Positions 24,064 through 33,740 are shown, numbered from the stretch's first letter. The stretch is DNA of 64,000 nucleotides from Streptomyces spinosus (GCF_020400655.1 NZ_JAINRC010000003.1:248001-312000); one strand, 5' to 3'. Made by a program: numbers and translations. Notes: generated from the sequence alone by a model not told the origin.

Positions 24064-24648
24064 TCAGGACGCCAGGAGCGCCGTCCTGTCCACCTCGCAG
24101 TGGTCGAGCAGGTCCAGGTGGGCGTTCTGCCCGAACGGGAGCCGGACCGTCCTGGTGCCGTGGGCGGGTACGGAGACCTTCGTGCGGGCCGAGTCGATGG
24201 CGGGCGGGGTCTGAGGCAGGAAGAGCACCTCGACCCTGAAGGTCGCCTTGCGGCCGTTCGGGTTGGTGACCTCGACCGTCGCGTACGGCTTACCCGCCCT
24301 CGCGCAGGCGACCAGCCTGGCCGTCCCGTCCTTCAGCGGGGTGCTGCTGCCGTTGCCGGACGGCGTGGAGGTGGGGCGGTGGGTGCGCCGGTAGGAGCCG
24401 CCGCCCGTGCTGCCGTAGCCGTCGTCGTCCGAGCCGTAGGAGGAGCCGCCCGAGGAGCCGTACGAGCCGCCGCCCGAGGTGGAGGACGAACTGTCGTGGT
24501 CCTGGTGCGAGCTGCTGCACCCGCCCCCGCCGCCTCCGTGCCCCCGGCTGCCGTGGTGCCGGCCGGACGAGAAACCGGTCAGGCTGAGCACCACCAGGGT
24601 CAGTACGGCCGTGAACCTCAGTGCGCGCGTCCGTGAAGGCATGTACAT
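24064..24648 (-). CDS. Secreted protein with Ser/Gly-rich linker
   Basis: A 194-residue protein with an N-terminal signal sequence (ALRFTAVLTLVVLSLTG), a long low-complexity linker of Gly, Ser, His and Asp with repeated YGS units (about residues 25-95), and a conserved-looking C-terminal domain of about 80 residues starting DGTARLVACARAGKPYATVEVTN, with a likely immunoglobulin-like or DUF-type beta fold. No catalytic motif is seen. The two Cys residues in the C-terminal domain could form a disulfide. It ends four bases after the convergent gene remnant. Confidence 0.7.
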   Translation of the reverse strand: MYMPSRTRALRFTAVLTLVVLSLTGFSSGRHHGSRGHGGGGGGCSSSHQDHDSSSSTSGGGSYGSSGGSSYGSDDDGYGSTGGGSYRRTHRPTSTPSGNGSSTPLKDGTARLVACARAGKPYATVEVTNPNGRKATFRVEVLFLPQTPPAIDSARTKVSVPAHGTRTVRLPFGQNAHLDLLDHCEVDRTALLAS

Positions 24649-24768
24649 GCCAGCAGACTAACCGCCGGGCGCGCATGGCGGCCGCCGGGCGCCGGAGGTA
24701 GCGTCGGCGTGGACGGCCGCCGTCCGGAGCCCTTCCGTGCAGAGCCGGTACGACGGCCGTCGCGCGGC

Positions 24769-27132
24769 TCACGCGGTCCGCGCGGTGCCCGTGCCCTTCT
24801 CCGCGTCCAGCGCGTACACGCACCGGTCCTTGCTGCACGCGTACACCACGCCGTCCTTGACCACCGGGGAGCCGGTGATCTCGCCGCCGGTCGCGAGCTT
24901 CCAGCGCAGGCGTCCGTCGTCGGCCTTCAGGGTGTAGAGAAGGTGGTCGGTGGAGCCGAAATGGATGCGGCCCTCCGCCACCGCGGGCGCGCCCACGACG
25001 TCGCCGCCCGCCTGGAAGCGCCACTTGGGGGTGCCGGTGACCGCGTCCAGGGTGTACAGGCCCTTGCCGCTGCCGACGTGCACGTGCCCGGCGGCCACCA
25101 GGACCGGCTCGACGGAGGAGCGGGCCTCGGTGGCGATGCGCCAGCGGTCGCGGCCGTCGGCGGCGTCGAGGGCGTAGACCGTGCCGAGGTAGTCGGCGAG
25201 GTAGATGCCGCCGCCGGTGACGGCCGGGCCCGGGGCGAAGGCCGGCGGGCTCAGGAAGACCGCCGGGGCCTCGAAGTGCCAGCGGACCCGGCCGCTCACC
25301 GCCTCGACGGCGAGCACGCGGGTGCCGGCGGAGACGTAGACGCAGCCGTCGGGGGCGGGGGTCAGGCGGACCGGGACGCCGCCGCAGGAGGCCGCGTCAC
25401 CGATCGGGTACGACCAGCGCTCCTCGCCGGTGCGGGCCTCCAGGGCGCGCAGCCGGGCGTCCTGCCAGACGTAGACCGTGCCGTCGTGCACGACCGCGCC
25501 CGCCTCCGGGGACTCGAAGTCGGTCTGGCAGCCGGTGATCTCCCACAGCTTCTGTCCGCTAGCCGCCTCCCACGCCTGGACACCGCCGCCGCGGGTGCCG
25601 GTGACGACGGTGCCGCGGTCGGCCTTGAGGGAGTACACCCAAGCGTCCGTGGACAGCCGCCACAGGTCGGTGCCCTCGCGGGCGTCCAAGGCGAACAGGG
25701 TGGGGCCGTCGGAGGCGTGGATACGGCCGTCCGCGACCGCCATAGACCAGGCGACGTCCCGGGTCTTGAAGCGGCGGCGGCCGGTGGCCACGTCCAGGGC
25801 GTGCACCTCGAAGGAGGTGACGTAGACGAGGTCTCCGTCGACGGAGGGGGTGCCCCACACGTCGTTGGACATGCGGAACCGCCAGGGGCGCCAGCCCGCC
25901 GCCGTCTCCGGGGGCTGCGGCGGCACGGGCGGTACGGCGGGGTCGGCGCCGGCCACGCCGGGGCGGGGCCGCGACCAGCTGGCCACCAGGCCGGCCTCGG
26001 GCGGCGGCGCCTTGACGGCGGCGGCGCGGGCGTCGGCGACCCGCGGGCCGGGGCCGATGGGCACCTGGGCGCCGGCCAGCCGGACCGGGCCGGTGTCGGG
26101 GGCGCCGGCCGGGACGGAGACCGCGGCGCTCACGGGCGCCGGGACCGGCGGGTCGTACGGCGGGGGCGGGGGCACGGCCTGCCGGCCGCCGCTGCGCGGG
26201 CCGCCGGTCGGGGCCGGGGCGGGCTTGGCGGCGGGGCGTCCGCCGCGGCGGGCCTCGATGAGGGCGACCGCCTTCTCCGGCAGCCAGGCGGAGGCGGTGC
26301 CGCTGTCGTCGGACCCGGAGCCGAAGAGGTGCGGGGCGAGCTGGGCCTGGAGATCGGCCGGGGTGGGGCGGGCGGTGGCCTCCATCTGCATGCAGACCTC
26401 GATCAGCGGACGCAGCTCGTCCGGCAGGCCGGTGAGGTCCGGGCCCTCGCGGAGCAGCATGAACACGGTCTCGACCGGGTTGGCGCCGTGGAAGGGCGGG
26501 TGACCGGTGGCCGCGAAGACCAGCATGGAGCCGAGGGAGAAGACGTCGCTGGCGCCGGTGACGCTGCGGGAGTCCTTGGCCTGCTCCGGGGACATGTAGG
26601 CGGGGGTGCCGACGGCGACGTTCGTCATCGTCAGACGGGTGTTCGAGACGCCGGAGGCGATACCGAAGTCGATCACCCGGGGACCGTCCTCGACCACGAG
26701 CACGTTGGACGGCTTGAGGTCGCGGTGGACCAGCCCGGCGCCGTGGATGGACTGGAGGGCCTCCGCCACCCCGGCCGCGAGCCAGCGCACGGCCTGGGCC
26801 GGGAGCGGCCCGCACTCGTTCACTATCTCCTCGAGCGAGGGCGCGGGGACGTAGGCGGTGGCCAGCCAGGGCACCGCGGCACGGGGGTCGGCGTCGACCA
26901 CGGCGGCGGTGTAGAAACCGGAGACCGCGCGGGCCGCCTCCACCTCGCGGGTGAAGCGGACGCGGAAGAGCTGGTCCTCGGCCAGCTCGGTGCGCACCGT
27001 CTTGATCGCCACGCGCCGGCCGGACGCCGAGCGCGCGAGATAGACCAGCCCCATGCCGCCGGCGCCCAGCCGGCCCAGCACCTCGAACGGCCCGATCCGC
27101 CGCGGATCGTGCTGCGTCAGCTGATCCACCAC
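24769..27132 (-). CDS. afsK: AfsK, serine/threonine kinase with PQQ-type beta-propeller
   Basis: A 787-residue kinase that phosphorylates AfsR. Kinase domain residues about 14-280: GAGGMG loop, Lys44 in [12 protein letters not shown] (136-143), DFG (155-157) and SPEQ (181-184). Counting from GTG 27132, Thr168 falls exactly in the activation loop (RLTMT), matching the Thr168 autophosphorylation site reported for S. coelicolor AfsK. A Pro/Ala-rich linker (about 285-420) is followed by PQQ/WD-like repeats (about 425-787). GTG 27132 has GGGGAGGTGG upstream. No transmembrane helix is obvious, as in the known protein. Confidence 0.93.
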   Translation of the reverse strand: MVDQLTQHDPRRIGPFEVLGRLGAGGMGLVYLARSASGRRVAIKTVRTELAEDQLFRVRFTREVEAARAVSGFYTAAVVDADPRAAVPWLATAYVPAPSLEEIVNECGPLPAQAVRWLAAGVAEALQSIHGAGLVHRDLKPSNVLVVEDGPRVIDFGIASGVSNTRLTMTNVAVGTPAYMSPEQAKDSRSVTGASDVFSLGSMLVFAATGHPPFHGANPVETVFMLLREGPDLTGLPDELRPLIEVCMQMEATARPTPADLQAQLAPHLFGSGSDDSGTASAWLPEKAVALIEARRGGRPAAKPAPAPTGGPRSGGRQAVPPPPPYDPPVPAPVSAAVSVPAGAPDTGPVRLAGAQVPIGPGPRVADARAAAVKAPPPEAGLVASWSRPRPGVAGADPAVPPVPPQPPETAAGWRPWRFRMSNDVWGTPSVDGDLVYVTSFEVHALDVATGRRRFKTRDVAWSMAVADGRIHASDGPTLFALDAREGTDLWRLSTDAWVYSLKADRGTVVTGTRGGGVQAWEAASGQKLWEITGCQTDFESPEAGAVVHDGTVYVWQDARLRALEARTGEERWSYPIGDAASCGGVPVRLTPAPDGCVYVSAGTRVLAVEAVSGRVRWHFEAPAVFLSPPAFAPGPAVTGGGIYLADYLGTVYALDAADGRDRWRIATEARSSVEPVLVAAGHVHVGSGKGLYTLDAVTGTPKWRFQAGGDVVGAPAVAEGRIHFGSTDHLLYTLKADDGRLRWKLATGGEITGSPVVKDGVVYACSKDRCVYALDAEKGTGTARTA

Positions 27133-27310
27133 TGCCTGCCACCTCCCCGTACGAGCCGCGCCACTCTCCATATGCACGCGGCCGAAGTGCAGCGTCTCAC
27201 CACCGCACCGCCATGGCGGCACGCACCCTGATTCTTCCTGGCCGGGCGGCTGGTTGCGAACCCGGCGACAATCAGGGTGTCTCACGCTGAAGCATCCCAA
27301 AGCGGATGCG

Positions 27311-28045
27311 TCAGCGCTGGAGCAGTGCGAACGACGCCCCTTGATTGTCGGTGACGACGGCCACCACTCCGTACGACGTCCCGAAGGGCGGCGCCTGCAC
27401 CCGTCCGCCGAGCCGGTGCACCGCCCCGAGGGCGTCCGCCAGCTCCGCGACCCGGAAGTGGACGAGGAAGTGCGGGGGCATCTCGGCCGGGAAGACGTCG
27501 GTGACCTCCGCGCGGCCGAAGTCGGGCTCGGCGTCGGTGCCGAACAGGGCGTCGTGGAAGAGACCGCCGTAGAAGGTGTTGGCCGCGGCGGTGTCCCGGG
27601 TGTACAGCTCGGCCCAGACGAAGGTGTTCGGCTCGCGCCGCCGCCCGAAGCCGCGATGGGTGCCGGGCTGCCACAGGCCGAAGACCGCGCCCTCGGGGTC
27701 GGCGGCCAGGGCGGCGACGCCCAGGTCGCCCACCGGGAACGGGGCCATGACCACCTGCCCGCCGGCCGCCGTGATCCGCCGGCCGAGGGCCCCGGCGTCC
27801 GAGGTGGCGAAGGAGACGGTCCAGACCGTGGGCATGCGGCCGTCCGTCTTGGGGGCCAGCGAGGCGACGGGGTCGCCGTCCAGCAGGGCCCACACGGAGG
27901 AGCCGTGCGCCTCCTCGAAGGTCCACCCGAAAAGATCACCGTAGAACCGCTTGCCCGCCTCGACGTCGGGCAGCTGGGCGTCGACCCAGCAGGGGACGCC
28001 CTCCCCGTAGGTGTCTTCGTTCGCGGATGCCCTGTTTTCGGCCAT
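27311..28045 (-). CDS. VOC (glyoxalase/bleomycin-resistance) family protein
   Basis: A 244-residue protein made of two VOC modules. The first starts [26 protein letters not shown] and the second [22 protein letters not shown], each a beta-alpha-beta-beta-beta unit. Potential metal-binding acidic residues end the modules, but His ligands at the first strand are not obvious, so catalysis is uncertain. The minus-strand -10-like TACTTT ends six bases before ATG 28045, so the mRNA is probably leaderless. Divergent from a TetR gene, which may regulate it. Confidence 0.85.
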   Translation of the reverse strand: MAENRASANEDTYGEGVPCWVDAQLPDVEAGKRFYGDLFGWTFEEAHGSSVWALLDGDPVASLAPKTDGRMPTVWTVSFATSDAGALGRRITAAGGQVVMAPFPVGDLGVAALAADPEGAVFGLWQPGTHRGFGRRREPNTFVWAELYTRDTAAANTFYGGLFHDALFGTDAEPDFGRAEVTDVFPAEMPPHFLVHFRVAELADALGAVHRLGGRVQAPPFGTSYGVVAVVTDNQGASFALLQR

Positions 28046-28167
28046 GTCGTCAAAGTAACCGGGCCGCGCGCACCGCGCAGACCAGGCACACCATCCCCAT
28101 TTCCCCCCTGCACCCCATTTGCAGTCGGCCGAATCGCGCTCCCATCACCCCTCGGTAAGCTGACGAC
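28046..28167. promoter_or_regulatory. Divergent leaderless promoters of the VOC and TetR genes
   Basis: Rightward: TAAGCT (28156-28161), then GACGAC, then ATG. Leftward: TACTTT (28052-28057 on the minus strand), then GACGAC, then ATG. Both start codons sit at the expected transcription start, and both contain TGACGACATG. Confidence 0.7.
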
Positions 28168-28815
28168 ATGACAGGACAAGTGCGTACCGTCGACGGCCGC
28201 GTGGCCGGCCGGCGTGGGCAGGCGACCCGGCAGAAGCTGCTCGACTGCCTCAGCGAGATGCTCAGCTCCTCCCCGTACCGGGACGTCAAGGTCATCGATG
28301 TCGCCCGGAAGGCGGGCACTTCGCCCGCGACCTTCTACCAGTACTTCCCGGACGTCGAAGGTGCCGTCCTGGAGATCGCCGAGCAGATGGCGGCCGAGGG
28401 CGCGGGACTGACCGAACTGCTCGAGGGGCGCACCTGGACCGGCAAGTCGGGCTGGCTGACGGCGCAGGAACTCGTGGACGGGTTCCTGGAGTTCTGGCGC
28501 AAGCACGACGCGATCCTGCGGGTGGTCGACCTCGGTGCGGCCGAGGGGGACAAACGGTTCTACAAGATCCGCATGAAGATCCTGAACTCGGTCAACAACT
28601 CCCTCGCGGACTCCATCGCGGAGCTCCAGTCCAAGGGCCGGGTCGACAAGGACGTGAACCCGGCCGCGGTGGCCGGTTCGCTGGTCGCGATGCTCGCGGC
28701 GGTGGCGTCCCACCAGAAGGGCTTCTCCTCCTGGGGCGTGAAGCCGGCCGAACTCAAGCCCAACGTCGCGCTGCTGGTGCACCTGGGCGTGACGGGCAGG
28801 AAGCCTTCCAAATAA
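28168..28815 (+). CDS. TetR family regulator
   Basis: A 215-residue repressor. The helix-turn-helix is at about residues 20-65 ([43 protein letters not shown]). The ligand domain is unassigned; the family resembles SCO4421, adjacent to afsK in S. coelicolor, from memory. A leaderless promoter is inferred (TAAGCT six bases before ATG). A perfect 17-bp hairpin terminator lies downstream. Confidence 0.9.
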   Translation: MTGQVRTVDGRVAGRRGQATRQKLLDCLSEMLSSSPYRDVKVIDVARKAGTSPATFYQYFPDVEGAVLEIAEQMAAEGAGLTELLEGRTWTGKSGWLTAQELVDGFLEFWRKHDAILRVVDLGAAEGDKRFYKIRMKILNSVNNSLADSIAELQSKGRVDKDVNPAAVAGSLVAMLAAVASHQKGFSSWGVKPAELKPNVALLVHLGVTGRKPSK

Positions 28816-28850
28816 CTCTCGCACCCGTTGTCGGGGTCCAAGTCCTGTCT

Positions 28851-28887
28851 GGCAGGCGGTGGTTCACACGGTGAACCACCGCCTGCC
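28851..28887. terminator. Bidirectional terminator between TetR and Lrp genes
   Basis: Perfect 17-bp arms (28851-28867 and 28871-28887) around the 3-nt loop ACG lie between two convergent genes and start 35 bases after the TetR stop, three bases before the Lrp stop. Confidence 0.85.
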
Positions 28888-28889
28888 GT

Positions 28890-29342
28890 CTATGCCGGCA
28901 ACGGCCGGTCCCGCACCACGTGCTTCATCACGAGCGTCGACGTCAGCCGCTGCACCCCCGGCAGCGTCGCCAGCCGCTCGTCGTACAGCCGCTGGAAGGC
29001 GGCGAGGTCGGCGGTGGCCACCCGGAGCAGGTAGTCCGGTTCGCCGAACAGCCGCTGGGCGTCCAGCACATGCTCCAGCTCACCGACCGCCCGCTCGAAC
29101 TCGGCGACCGTGTCCCGGTCCTCCTGGCGCATGGAGACGAAGACCAGCGCCTCGAAGTTCAGGCCGAGCGAGGCCGGGTCCACCATCGCCCGGTATCCCT
29201 GGATGGCACCGGACCGCTCCAGCTCGCGCAGCCGCCGGTGGCAGGGCGAGACGCTGAGCCGCACCCGGGCCGCCAGCTCGGTCACGGTCAGCCGCCCGTC
29301 CTGTTGCAGCTCGGCAAGTATTTTCCGGTCCACGTCGTCCAT
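28890..29342 (-). CDS. Lrp/AsnC family regulator
   Basis: A 150-residue regulator: N-terminal winged helix (MDDVDRKILAELQQDGRLTVTELAARVRLS, then SPCHRRLRELE) and a C-terminal RAM ligand domain (about 65-145) with FGEPDYLLRV. It is divergent from a LysE-type exporter, a standard pairing in which the regulator senses an amino acid and controls its export. The start at 29342 was chosen over longer frames because it begins the conserved domain. Confidence 0.92.
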   Translation of the reverse strand: MDDVDRKILAELQQDGRLTVTELAARVRLSVSPCHRRLRELERSGAIQGYRAMVDPASLGLNFEALVFVSMRQEDRDTVAEFERAVGELEHVLDAQRLFGEPDYLLRVATADLAAFQRLYDERLATLPGVQRLTSTLVMKHVVRDRPLPA

Positions 29343-29355
29343 GAAGAAGATATTT

Positions 29356-29417
29356 GCGCAGAGTGCGCGATCATGGGCAAACTTCGGGAACACTTTCGGG
29401 ACTTTCGCGCCTAATGT
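29356..29417. promoter_or_regulatory. Lrp-type operator and leaderless lysE promoter
   Basis: GCGCA-GAG-TGCGC (29356-29368) is a 13-bp palindrome between the divergent Lrp and LysE genes, a plausible Lrp binding site. TAATGT (29412-29417) followed by seven bases and the LysE ATG indicates a leaderless transcript for the exporter. Confidence 0.55.
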
Positions 29418-29424
29418 CCCCGGT

Positions 29425-30042
29425 ATGGACTCAGGGCTGCTCTTCTCCTTCCTCGTCGTGGACCTGCTGCTGGTGTGCGTACCGGGCGCCGACTGGGCGT
29501 ACGTCATCGCGACCGCCCTGCGCGGCGGCCCGGTGACGCGCGCGGTGGCGGGCCTGGTCTGCGGTTACGCCCTGCACACCGCCCTGGCGGCGGCGGGCCT
29601 GGCGGTGCTGGTGGCGGGCTCGCCACGGCTGCTGACGGCCCTGACGGTGGCCGGCGCGGGCTACCTGCTGTGGCTGGGGTGGGGCGTCCTGCGCCGCCCG
29701 TCGGTGCCGGACGCCGACACCACGGCGACGCCCGACGGCCGCCTCTTCCTGCGCGGCGCGACGATCAGCGGCCTGAACCCCAAGGGCCTGCTGCTCTACC
29801 TCTCCGTGCTCCCCCAGTTCCTCGCCCTCCGGGGCGCCCACCTCCCCGTGCCCGCGCAGACGGCGGTCCTCGGCCTCCTCCACATGGCCTGCTGCGCGGC
29901 CGTCTACCTCGCCGTCGGCGCCCTCGCCCGCACCCTCCTCAGGGCCCGCCCGGCGGCGGCCCGGGCCGTGACGCGCACGTCCGGCGCGGCGATGCTGGGC
30001 ATCGGCGCGCTGCTGCTGGTGGAACGGCTGGCGACGCTCTAG
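29425..30042 (+). CDS. LysE family amino-acid exporter
   Basis: A 205-residue inner-membrane protein with six hydrophobic helices. The N-terminal PGADWAYVIATALRGGPVTRAVAGLVCGYALHT region carries the conserved PG...G..A motif of LysE/RhtB exporters, and LNPKGLLLYLSVLPQF is the family's second signature. Exported substrate unknown, probably an amino acid sensed by the divergent Lrp regulator. Confidence 0.9.
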   Translation: MDSGLLFSFLVVDLLLVCVPGADWAYVIATALRGGPVTRAVAGLVCGYALHTALAAAGLAVLVAGSPRLLTALTVAGAGYLLWLGWGVLRRPSVPDADTTATPDGRLFLRGATISGLNPKGLLLYLSVLPQFLALRGAHLPVPAQTAVLGLLHMACCAAVYLAVGALARTLLRARPAAARAVTRTSGAAMLGIGALLLVERLATL

Positions 30043-30259
30043 TCGTGCTGTCCCGGGACGGGGGGGGACACGCGTGCCGGCTGCCCGAACAGGTGAGGCC
30101 CTTCGGCAGGTGCGGCGCCGGGACGGCGGCCTGCCCCGGCCGGGCGCGGCCTACGGGGCCGGGGGTGCCGGTCCCCGGGGACCGTGGTGCCGGGACGGGA
30201 GTGGGGCCACCGGCCCGCGCCGTCCGGGGCCGCGGGCCGGCCCGGGTGATACTCGCCCC

Positions 30260-30928
30260 ATGGCACAGCACGATCTACACGAGCTGCTCCGGTCGCTGCG
30301 GGTCTGGGACGCCCAGGTGACCGAGCTGCGGCCCTTCGACCCGGACACCGCCCCGCCCACCCCGCTGACCCTGTTCACGAACTGGTTCGCGGAGGCCGTC
30401 GCGGCGGGGCAGCCGGAGCCGCACACCATGTCGCTGGCGACCGTGGACGAGGAGGGCAGGCCGGACGTGCGGATCGTGATGCTGCACGGCGCCGACGCGG
30501 ACGGCTGGTCCTTCGCCACCCATGCCACGAGCCGCAAGGGCCGCGCGCTGAGCGCCCGGCCGTACGCCGCCCTCGCCTTCTACTGGCCGGCGCTCGGCCG
30601 CCAGGTGCGGGTGCGCGGGCCGGTGACGCCGGCGCCGGCCGAGGAGGGCCAGGCCGATCTGCACGCGCGGTCCACCGGCGCGCTGGCCGCCGCACTGACC
30701 GGCCGGCAGAGCGAGGAGCTGTCCTCCGTGGAGGAGCTGCGGCGGGCCTCGGACGCGGCCTGGCAGCGGGCCCGGGAGAACCCCGCCGAGCCGTCGCCGA
30801 CCTGGACCCTGTACCGGCTGCGCCCGGAGACGGTGGAGTTCTTCCAGGGGGACGCGGAACGGCGGCACGTGCGCCTGGAGTACCGCAGCACCGGGTTCGG
30901 CTGGAGCAGGGCGCTGCTGTGGCCGTAG
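30260..30928 (+). CDS. Pyridoxamine 5'-phosphate oxidase-like flavoprotein
   Basis: A 222-residue PNPOx-fold protein. The motif RIVMLHGADADGWSFATHATSRKGRALSA matches the FMN-binding region, and the C-terminal WTLYRLRPETVEFFQG and HVRLEYR match the PdxH dimerisation region. It lacks the exact C-terminal WxxxRLSP ending of genuine PdxH, which is present in the other copy at 54150-54836; this one is likely a paralogue, with another substrate. ATG 30260 follows GATACT by six bases, so a leaderless transcript is possible. Confidence 0.82.
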   Translation: MAQHDLHELLRSLRVWDAQVTELRPFDPDTAPPTPLTLFTNWFAEAVAAGQPEPHTMSLATVDEEGRPDVRIVMLHGADADGWSFATHATSRKGRALSARPYAALAFYWPALGRQVRVRGPVTPAPAEEGQADLHARSTGALAAALTGRQSEELSSVEELRRASDAAWQRARENPAEPSPTWTLYRLRPETVEFFQGDAERRHVRLEYRSTGFGWSRALLWP

Positions 30929-31171
30929 GGGCGGCCGAGCCGGCGAGGCAGTGGAGAAGGCCGTCCCCAGGGAGCTGCCGTCCCGGTCCGCCGCGTACCG
31001 GGCGTCCCCGCGCCCGGGGGCCCGAACGAACCCGATGTGCTCGAAGCGCCGGTGGATCCGGCGGCCGGCCTCGACGACCACCTCTCCTGCCGGGACACCC
31101 GTGATCAATCCGCAACCAATTCCGGTCTTGACCGAGACCCATCAACCGGGTGTGTGATTACGCTCCCGCTC

Positions 31172-32371
31172 ATGGCCGTCTCCCGTCCCTCCCCCGTCCC
31201 CCCGTCGCCGACCCCCGCCGACCGCCCGGTCTATGTGATCGGCGCCGGTCCCGGGGGTCTCGCCGCCGCGTACGCGCTGCGGGCACGGGGCGTGCGGGCC
31301 GTGGTCCTGGAGAAGTCCGACCGCGTGGGCGCCTCCTGGCGCCGGCACTACGACCGGCTGCACCTGCACACCACCCGGCGGCTGTCCTCGCTGCCCGGTC
31401 TCGTCATCCCCCGCAGGTTCGGCCGCTGGGTCGCCCGGGACGACGTGGTCCGCTACCTGGAGAAGTACGCCGAGCACCACCGGCTGGAGATCGTCACCGG
31501 TGTGGAGGTGCACCGCGTCGAACGGAGCGGGGACGGCACCGGATGGCTGCTGCACGCCTCCGGCGGCCGGGAGCTGACCGGCAGCGCGGTGGTCGTCGCC
31601 ACCGGCTTCAACCACACCCCGCGCATCCCCGACTGGCCGGGCCGTGAGTCGTACGGCGGCGAGTTCCTGCACGCGGGCGAGTACCGCGACGCCGGGCCGT
31701 ACCGGGGCCGTGACGTGCTCGTCGTCGGCATCGGCAACACGGGCGCGGAGATCGCCGTGGACCTGGTGGAGGGCGGGGCCGCGCGGGTACGGCTGGCGGT
31801 GCGCACGGCGCCGCACATCCTGCGCCGGTCGACGCTCGGCTGGGCCTCCCAGTACTCGGGCGTGCTGGTCCGGCGGCTGCCGGTGTGGCTCGTGGACCGG
31901 CTCGCCCGGCCGGTGGGGCGGCTCAGCACCCCGGACCTGTCCGCGCACGGGCTGCCGCGCCCGGACACCGGCCTGTACAGCAGGGTGAAGCAGGGCGCGA
32001 TCCCGGTCCAGGACGTCGGCCTGATCGACGCCGTGCGCACGGGCAAGGTGGAGATCGTGGCGGCCGTGGAGGCGTTCGAGGACGGCAAGGTGATCCTGGC
32101 CGACGGCAGCCGGATCTCGCCCGACGCGGTGATCGCGGCGACCGGGTACGCGCGGGCGCTGGAGGGGCTGGTGGGGCACCTCGGGGTACTGGACGGGCGC
32201 GGCAGACCGGTGGTGCACGGCGGCCGTACGCCCGCGCAGGCGCCCGGCCTGTACTTCACCGGGTTCACCAACCCCCTCAGCGGGATGCTCCGTGAACTGG
32301 CGATCGACGCGGGGCGGATCGCGAAGGCGATCGCGAAGGGGCCGGCCCGGGTCCGGCGAACGTCGCGGTAG
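31172..32371 (+). CDS. Flavin-containing monooxygenase (CzcO-like FAD/NAD(P)-dependent oxidoreductase)
   Basis: A 399-residue enzyme. The FAD Rossmann motif GAGPGG is near residue 25 and the NAD(P) motif GIGNTG near residue 190. DRLHLHTTRRLSSLPG resembles the conserved segment of CzcO/YUCCA-type monooxygenases, and ATGFNHTPRIPDWPG the ATG motif region. Substrate unknown. A -10-like TACGCT (31159-31164) lies seven bases before ATG 31172, pointing to a leaderless transcript. Confidence 0.87.
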   Translation: MAVSRPSPVPPSPTPADRPVYVIGAGPGGLAAAYALRARGVRAVVLEKSDRVGASWRRHYDRLHLHTTRRLSSLPGLVIPRRFGRWVARDDVVRYLEKYAEHHRLEIVTGVEVHRVERSGDGTGWLLHASGGRELTGSAVVVATGFNHTPRIPDWPGRESYGGEFLHAGEYRDAGPYRGRDVLVVGIGNTGAEIAVDLVEGGAARVRLAVRTAPHILRRSTLGWASQYSGVLVRRLPVWLVDRLARPVGRLSTPDLSAHGLPRPDTGLYSRVKQGAIPVQDVGLIDAVRTGKVEIVAAVEAFEDGKVILADGSRISPDAVIAATGYARALEGLVGHLGVLDGRGRPVVHGGRTPAQAPGLYFTGFTNPLSGMLRELAIDAGRIAKAIAKGPARVRRTSR

Positions 32372-32409
32372 CGGGCTTTTTCTGACGGCAACTCAGTTCG
32401 GCGGACGGC

Positions 32410-32423
32410 GGCCGGGCCCGGCC
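32410..32423. terminator. GC palindrome between convergent genes
   Basis: GGCCGGGCCCGGCC is a perfect 14-bp palindrome in the 61-bp gap between the monooxygenase and the MFS gene, flanked by further complementary GACGG/CCGTC. Possible bidirectional terminator. Confidence 0.45.
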
Positions 32424-32432
32424 GTCGGCGGC

Positions 32433-33740
32433 TCAGGACAGGGCGAGCGTGCGGGCCGCCGGTGTGGTGCGCCGGATGACCAGCGCCATCAGGGCCGCCG
32501 CCGCGCACAGCGTGCCGGAGGCGTACCAGACGACGTCGTAGGAGCCGAAGACGTCCCGGGCGACTCCGCCGAGGTAGGCGACGACGGCCGCGCCGACCTG
32601 GTGGGAGGCGAGCACCCAGCCGAAGACGATGGCGCTGTCCTCGCCGAACTGCTCGCGGCACAGGGCCAGGGTGGGCGGGACGGTGGCGACCCAGTCGAGG
32701 CCGTAGAAGACGATGAAGAAGAGCATCGGCGGGTGGACGGCCGGGCCCAGCAGCATCGGCAGGAAGAGCAGGGACAGGCCGCGCAGGGCGTAGTAGACGG
32801 CGAGCAGGCGGCGCGGTTCGAAGCGGTCGGTGAACCAGCCGGAGGCGATGGTGCCGACGACGTCGAACACACCGATCACCGCGAGCAGCGAGGCCGCCGT
32901 CGTCACGGGCATGCCGTGGTCGTGCTCGGCGGGCACGAAGTGCGTCTGGACCAGGCCGTTGGTGGAGGCGCCGCAGATCGCGAAGGTGCCGGCGAGCAGC
33001 CAGAAGGTGCCCGTGCGGACGGAGGAGGACAGCACGCCGATCGTGCGGCGGGCGGCGCCGGTGACGGGTGCCGGCTTGGGCACGAACTCCCGTGCCCCGT
33101 ACGGCGCCACGCCCGCGTCGGCCGGGTGGTCGCGCAGCAGGAGCCAGACGAAGGGGACGACGGCGGACGCGGCCAGGGCGACCGTGACCGCGGCGGGCCG
33201 CCAGTCGTGGCGCTCGACTATCCAGGACAGCAGCGGCAGGAAGACCAGCTGGCCGGAGGCCGAGGCGGCGGTGAGGATGCCGGTGACCAGACCGCGCCGC
33301 TCGGTGAACCAGCGGTTGGTGACCGTCGCCGCGAAGGCCAGCGCCATGGAGCCGGTGCCGAGCCCCACCAGCAGGCCCCAGCACAGCAGCAGTTGCCAGG
33401 CCGCCGTCATCCACACGGTCAGGCCGGAGCCGAGGGCGATCACGGTCAGCGCCGCGGCCACCACCCGGCGGATGCCGAAACGGTCCATCAGCGCGGCGGC
33501 GAAGGGCGCGGTGAGGCCGTAGAGCGCGAGGTTGACGGAGACTGCGGCGCCGATCGTGCCGCGCGACCAGCCGAACTCCTGGTGCAGCGGGTCGATGAGC
33601 AGGCCGGGCAGGGATCGGAAGGCCGCCGCACCGGTGATCGTGACGAACGTGACGGCGGCGACGAACCAGGCACGGTGCACGCGGCCGCGCCGGACCGGCG
33701 GGACCTGGACGGGAGCGGCGGCTGGGGTTGTCTGAGTCAC
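32433..33740 (-). CDS. MFS transporter
   Basis: A 435-residue transporter with 12 hydrophobic helices. The first cytoplasmic loop MDRFGIRRV is the usual motif A region, and the sequence is like the oxalate/formate antiporter-type or YbfB-type MFS group (FRSLPGLLIDPLHQEFGWSRGTIGAAVS). GTG 33740 follows GGGAGGTGGGGGAC. It shares a palindrome-rich promoter region with the GlxA-type regulator gene, which probably controls it. Substrate unknown. Confidence 0.88.
   Translation of the reverse strand: MTQTTPAAAPVQVPPVRRGRVHRAWFVAAVTFVTITGAAAFRSLPGLLIDPLHQEFGWSRGTIGAAVSVNLALYGLTAPFAAALMDRFGIRRVVAAALTVIALGSGLTVWMTAAWQLLLCWGLLVGLGTGSMALAFAATVTNRWFTERRGLVTGILTAASASGQLVFLPLLSWIVERHDWRPAAVTVALAASAVVPFVWLLLRDHPADAGVAPYGAREFVPKPAPVTGAARRTIGVLSSSVRTGTFWLLAGTFAICGASTNGLVQTHFVPAEHDHGMPVTTAASLLAVIGVFDVVGTIASGWFTDRFEPRRLLAVYYALRGLSLLFLPMLLGPAVHPPMLFFIVFYGLDWVATVPPTLALCREQFGEDSAIVFGWVLASHQVGAAVVAYLGGVARDVFGSYDVVWYASGTLCAAAALMALVIRRTTPAARTLALS

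Noticed and set aside
24769..28824. Single 1351-codon open frame joining AfsK with upstream sequence
   Set aside because: Upstream of GTG 27132 the frame is a shadow of the VOC and TetR genes; AfsK begins at the GTG with a ribosome binding site.
31128..31164. TTGACC as -35 box for the leaderless monooxygenase promoter
   Set aside because: It is 25 bp from the -10 hexamer, outside the usual range.
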